The notes beneath the pieces are model-generated. The model had not been told where the DNA came from. It searched no databases and saw only the letters and a program-made list of their open reading frames with translations. This document shows positions 63,501-64,000 of a stretch of DNA of 64,000 nt, piece by piece. The position numbers were made by a program, and so were the translations under genes. Positions within the stretch are counted from its first letter, which is position 1. Each line of letters starts with the position of its first letter. Source of the DNA: Lycorma delicatula (lineage: Eukaryota > Arthropoda > Insecta > Hemiptera > Fulgoridae); NCBI RefSeq assembly GCF_047948215.1, contig NC_134463.1, forward strand, positions 57,046,201-57,110,200. The letters run 5' to 3'.

Positions 63501-64000
63501 GACAAATATTGCCTGTAATTTCTCGATCGACACCAGCAGACGAAATAAATGCTTGCCTGAAATATTCAACACTGTGGCGACACGTACGTACATTGCAGTT
63601 GACTACGAATATGCGTGTCCAGTTGCAGAATGATCCATCAGCTGAGGTATTCTCACGACAGTTACTGGACATTGGAAACGGACAGCTGCCAGTCGATGAG
63701 ACGTCTAGACGTATATTATTTCCTGATAATTTTTGTAATTTAGTAACATCGAAAGAAGAACTGATCGAAAAAGTATTTCCTGATATTCAAATTAATCATA
63801 GAAATCACGATTGGCTCAGTGAACGAGCTGCCCTTGGCGCAAAGAATAAAGATGTCTATCAACTTAATAATGTTATTCAATCCAGCATTCAAAGTGAGGA
63901 AATTACATATAAGTCGATAGACACCTTTGTGGAAGCAGATGAAGTAGTTAATTATCCAACGGAATTTTTAAACTCACTTGATCTGCCAGGGATGCCACCA
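54315..64000 (+). CDS. SLC26/SulP anion transporter gene B, three exons visible, 3' end outside window
   Basis: Exons 54315-54508, 57808-58003 and 62079-62299 splice in frame (611 nt). They encode a hydrophilic N-terminus (ADADSIKNGTSWNHKLLQYI), the canonical SLC26 TM1 motif with IPQSIAYA, the YGLNSTFIGCILYSLFGSTK and EVSIGPDSV region, and FIVDYISLPVRSGY with SQLKGIMG. Unlike gene A it keeps the Pro-Gln and AYA of TM1. Intron phases equal those of gene A exons 1-3. The rest of the transport core and the STAS domain must lie to the right of 64000. Introns contain a mariner fragment, a MITE and a Helitron. It is transcribed away from gene A. Confidence 0.9.
54509..56814. other. SLC26 gene B intron; possible decayed LINE tail inside
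   Basis: AT-rich. Around 55960-56220, pieces such as CAALYNSQLWTIGKS and KYEMWF resemble the LYGSETWTL...FEMW block of the CFDP2-like LINE, much decayed (confidence low). Nothing else recognised. Confidence 0.35.
56815..57442 (-). pseudogene. mariner fragment, N-terminal half
   Basis: Minus strand from about 57274: MMEQKICIKNGINALKWRRF, KKAFGNDIMSTSRVYDLYNQ, FQEGHEDTEDG (stop), TTTDENFDKIKDIVNHNR, EVVKEAGISYVSS, KQVLAKFVQNLLHFQPKQ, then ITGD at the point where the first catalytic Asp lies (about 56835). The catalytic half is gone. The 5' untranslated end reaches about 57442 (ACAAGATGTGATATAAAATT). Confidence 0.7.
57808..58003 (+). CDS. SLC26 gene B, second visible exon
   Basis: Acceptor TTTTCACAG|TATGGA and donor TTAG|GTTAGT. 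The 196 nt, phase 0 in and phase 1 out, are identical in length and phase to gene A's second visible exon. It encodes YGLNSTFIGCILYSLFGSTK, EVSIGPDSVISIVLMEYVYD and a helix ending FLQLG. Confidence 0.92.
58819..59530. repeat. Direct repeats (about 72 bp) flanking a 570-bp segment
   Basis: AATTAATGATACTGCTTAAT and AGACTGTTT...ACAGTAGT...GCTTTATA..TAGC occur at 58819-58890 and again at 59459-59530 in the same orientation. The enclosed segment contains a slightly GC-richer part (58950-58995, 59150-59220) with no coding motif. Confidence 0.7.
59562..59716. mobile_element. Palindromic (foldback) MITE, about 155 bp
   Basis: The left arm ATTATTTAGTTGAGGTGCCT...GAAATCACAAAAAAACAT is complementary to the right arm ATGTTTTTTGTGATTTC...GTGAGACACCTCAACTAAATAAT over about 43 bp with few mismatches. 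No coding capacity. Superfamily not assigned because the target duplication is ambiguous. Confidence 0.75.
59717..62078. other. SLC26 gene B intron, no gene recognised
   Basis: AT-rich. 61180-61440 contains possible decayed LINE pieces (LYGRKIWTILKS, RMLKI), too weak to call firmly. The 75-codon frame at 60514-60741 shows no family motif. Confidence 0.35.
62079..62299 (+). CDS. SLC26 gene B, third visible exon
   Basis: Acceptor TTTTCAG|GTTTTA and donor TTTAAG|GTATAT. 221 nt, phase 1 in and phase 0 out, as in gene A. It encodes FIVDYISLPVRSGYISALAI, IIACSQLKGIMGVQFKSKRF and a hydrophobic end FCIMFLLFFK. The run of T before the donor and the (TA)n after it suggest replication slippage near the splice site, but the frame is open. 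Confidence 0.9.
62353..64000 (+). mobile_element. Helitron with partial PIF1-like helicase, runs off the right edge
   Basis: Begins with TCTATATATATATATATATA-type sequence followed by AATGTTAAGTTCGTTTGTGT, a Helitron-like 5' end (start approximate). From about 62856 it encodes the helicase half of RepHel: FTEGIYNEALINIEDKCLAN, LTREQKGIYDRIMQMINDGV, FFLNAPGGTGKGS (Walker A, usually GGTGKTF), a shift, ILATVRSKNDIALALASSGI, AATLLPGGRTAHSALKLPLN. It continues in other frames with VWDECTMAHKKSLEALDRSL (Walker B, DEC), DFRQILPVISRSTP, TTNMRVQLQNDPSAEVFSRQ and TEFLNSLDLPGMPP at the edge. Several frameshifts. The Rep half is absent between the 5' end and the helicase, the reverse of the copy at 49-51 kb. 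It lies in an SLC26 gene B intron. Confidence 0.82.

Overview
This is a strongly AT-rich piece of an insect genome. A hemipteran is my best guess, from the mix of tRNA-derived SINEs, mariner lineages, Penelope-like elements and Helitrons, but the order is an inference. Nothing is bacterial: genes are split into short exons with GT/AG splice sites, and most of the DNA is intron and transposon debris.

The backbone is two paralogous SLC26/SulP anion-transporter genes arranged head to head. Gene A is on the minus strand. Six coding exons are visible (36526-36315, 33392-33197, 17468-17245, 9723-9576, 5995-5831, 2043-1882) and it runs off the left edge. Gene B is on the plus strand. Three exons are visible (54315-54508, 57808-58003, 62079-62299) and it runs off the right edge. 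The first three exons of the two genes match in position, phase and nearly in length, so they are an inverted duplicate pair. The STAS-domain ends lie outside the window.

The introns and the 17.8-kb region between the genes hold layered mobile elements. From left to right: a PIF/Harbinger pseudogene with a hAT MITE inside it (85-1310); a mariner remnant (2310-3035); a Penelope-like GIY-YIG fragment (10.7-11.4 kb); SINEs (13.2-15.3 kb); a Tc1-like fragment (16.5-17.0 kb); a DD41D rosa-like mariner (18627-19965); a GC-richer R1-clade non-LTR element (20.97-22.9 kb); a broken copy of a multi-copy arthropod ORF (24.1-25.4 kb); a LINE 3' end (25.9-26.5 kb); a pogo/jerky-like element (27.09-31.60 kb) split by an almost intact mariner (27907-29235); a mauritiana-type mariner remnant (32.1-32.9 kb); a Penelope-like element with long inverted arms and a hammerhead-like core (34.07-35.49 kb); and several LINE pieces (39.2-43.6 kb).

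The most unusual stretch is 47.1-51.5 kb: a GC-richer, stop-ridden remnant of a densovirus-type capsid gene, preceded by an imperfect inverted repeat of about 82 bp. A 2.18-kb Helitron (49291-51469) that has lost its helicase is inserted at its right-hand side. Further right are a second DD41D-type mariner (53117-54241), another mariner fragment (56.8-57.4 kb), a palindromic MITE (59562-59716), and a second Helitron whose PIF1-like helicase runs off the right edge.

Only the two SLC26 genes look like functional host genes. No bona fide tRNA, rRNA, CRISPR or bacterial-type regulatory feature was found. All functional calls rest on reading motifs by eye; no database search was run.
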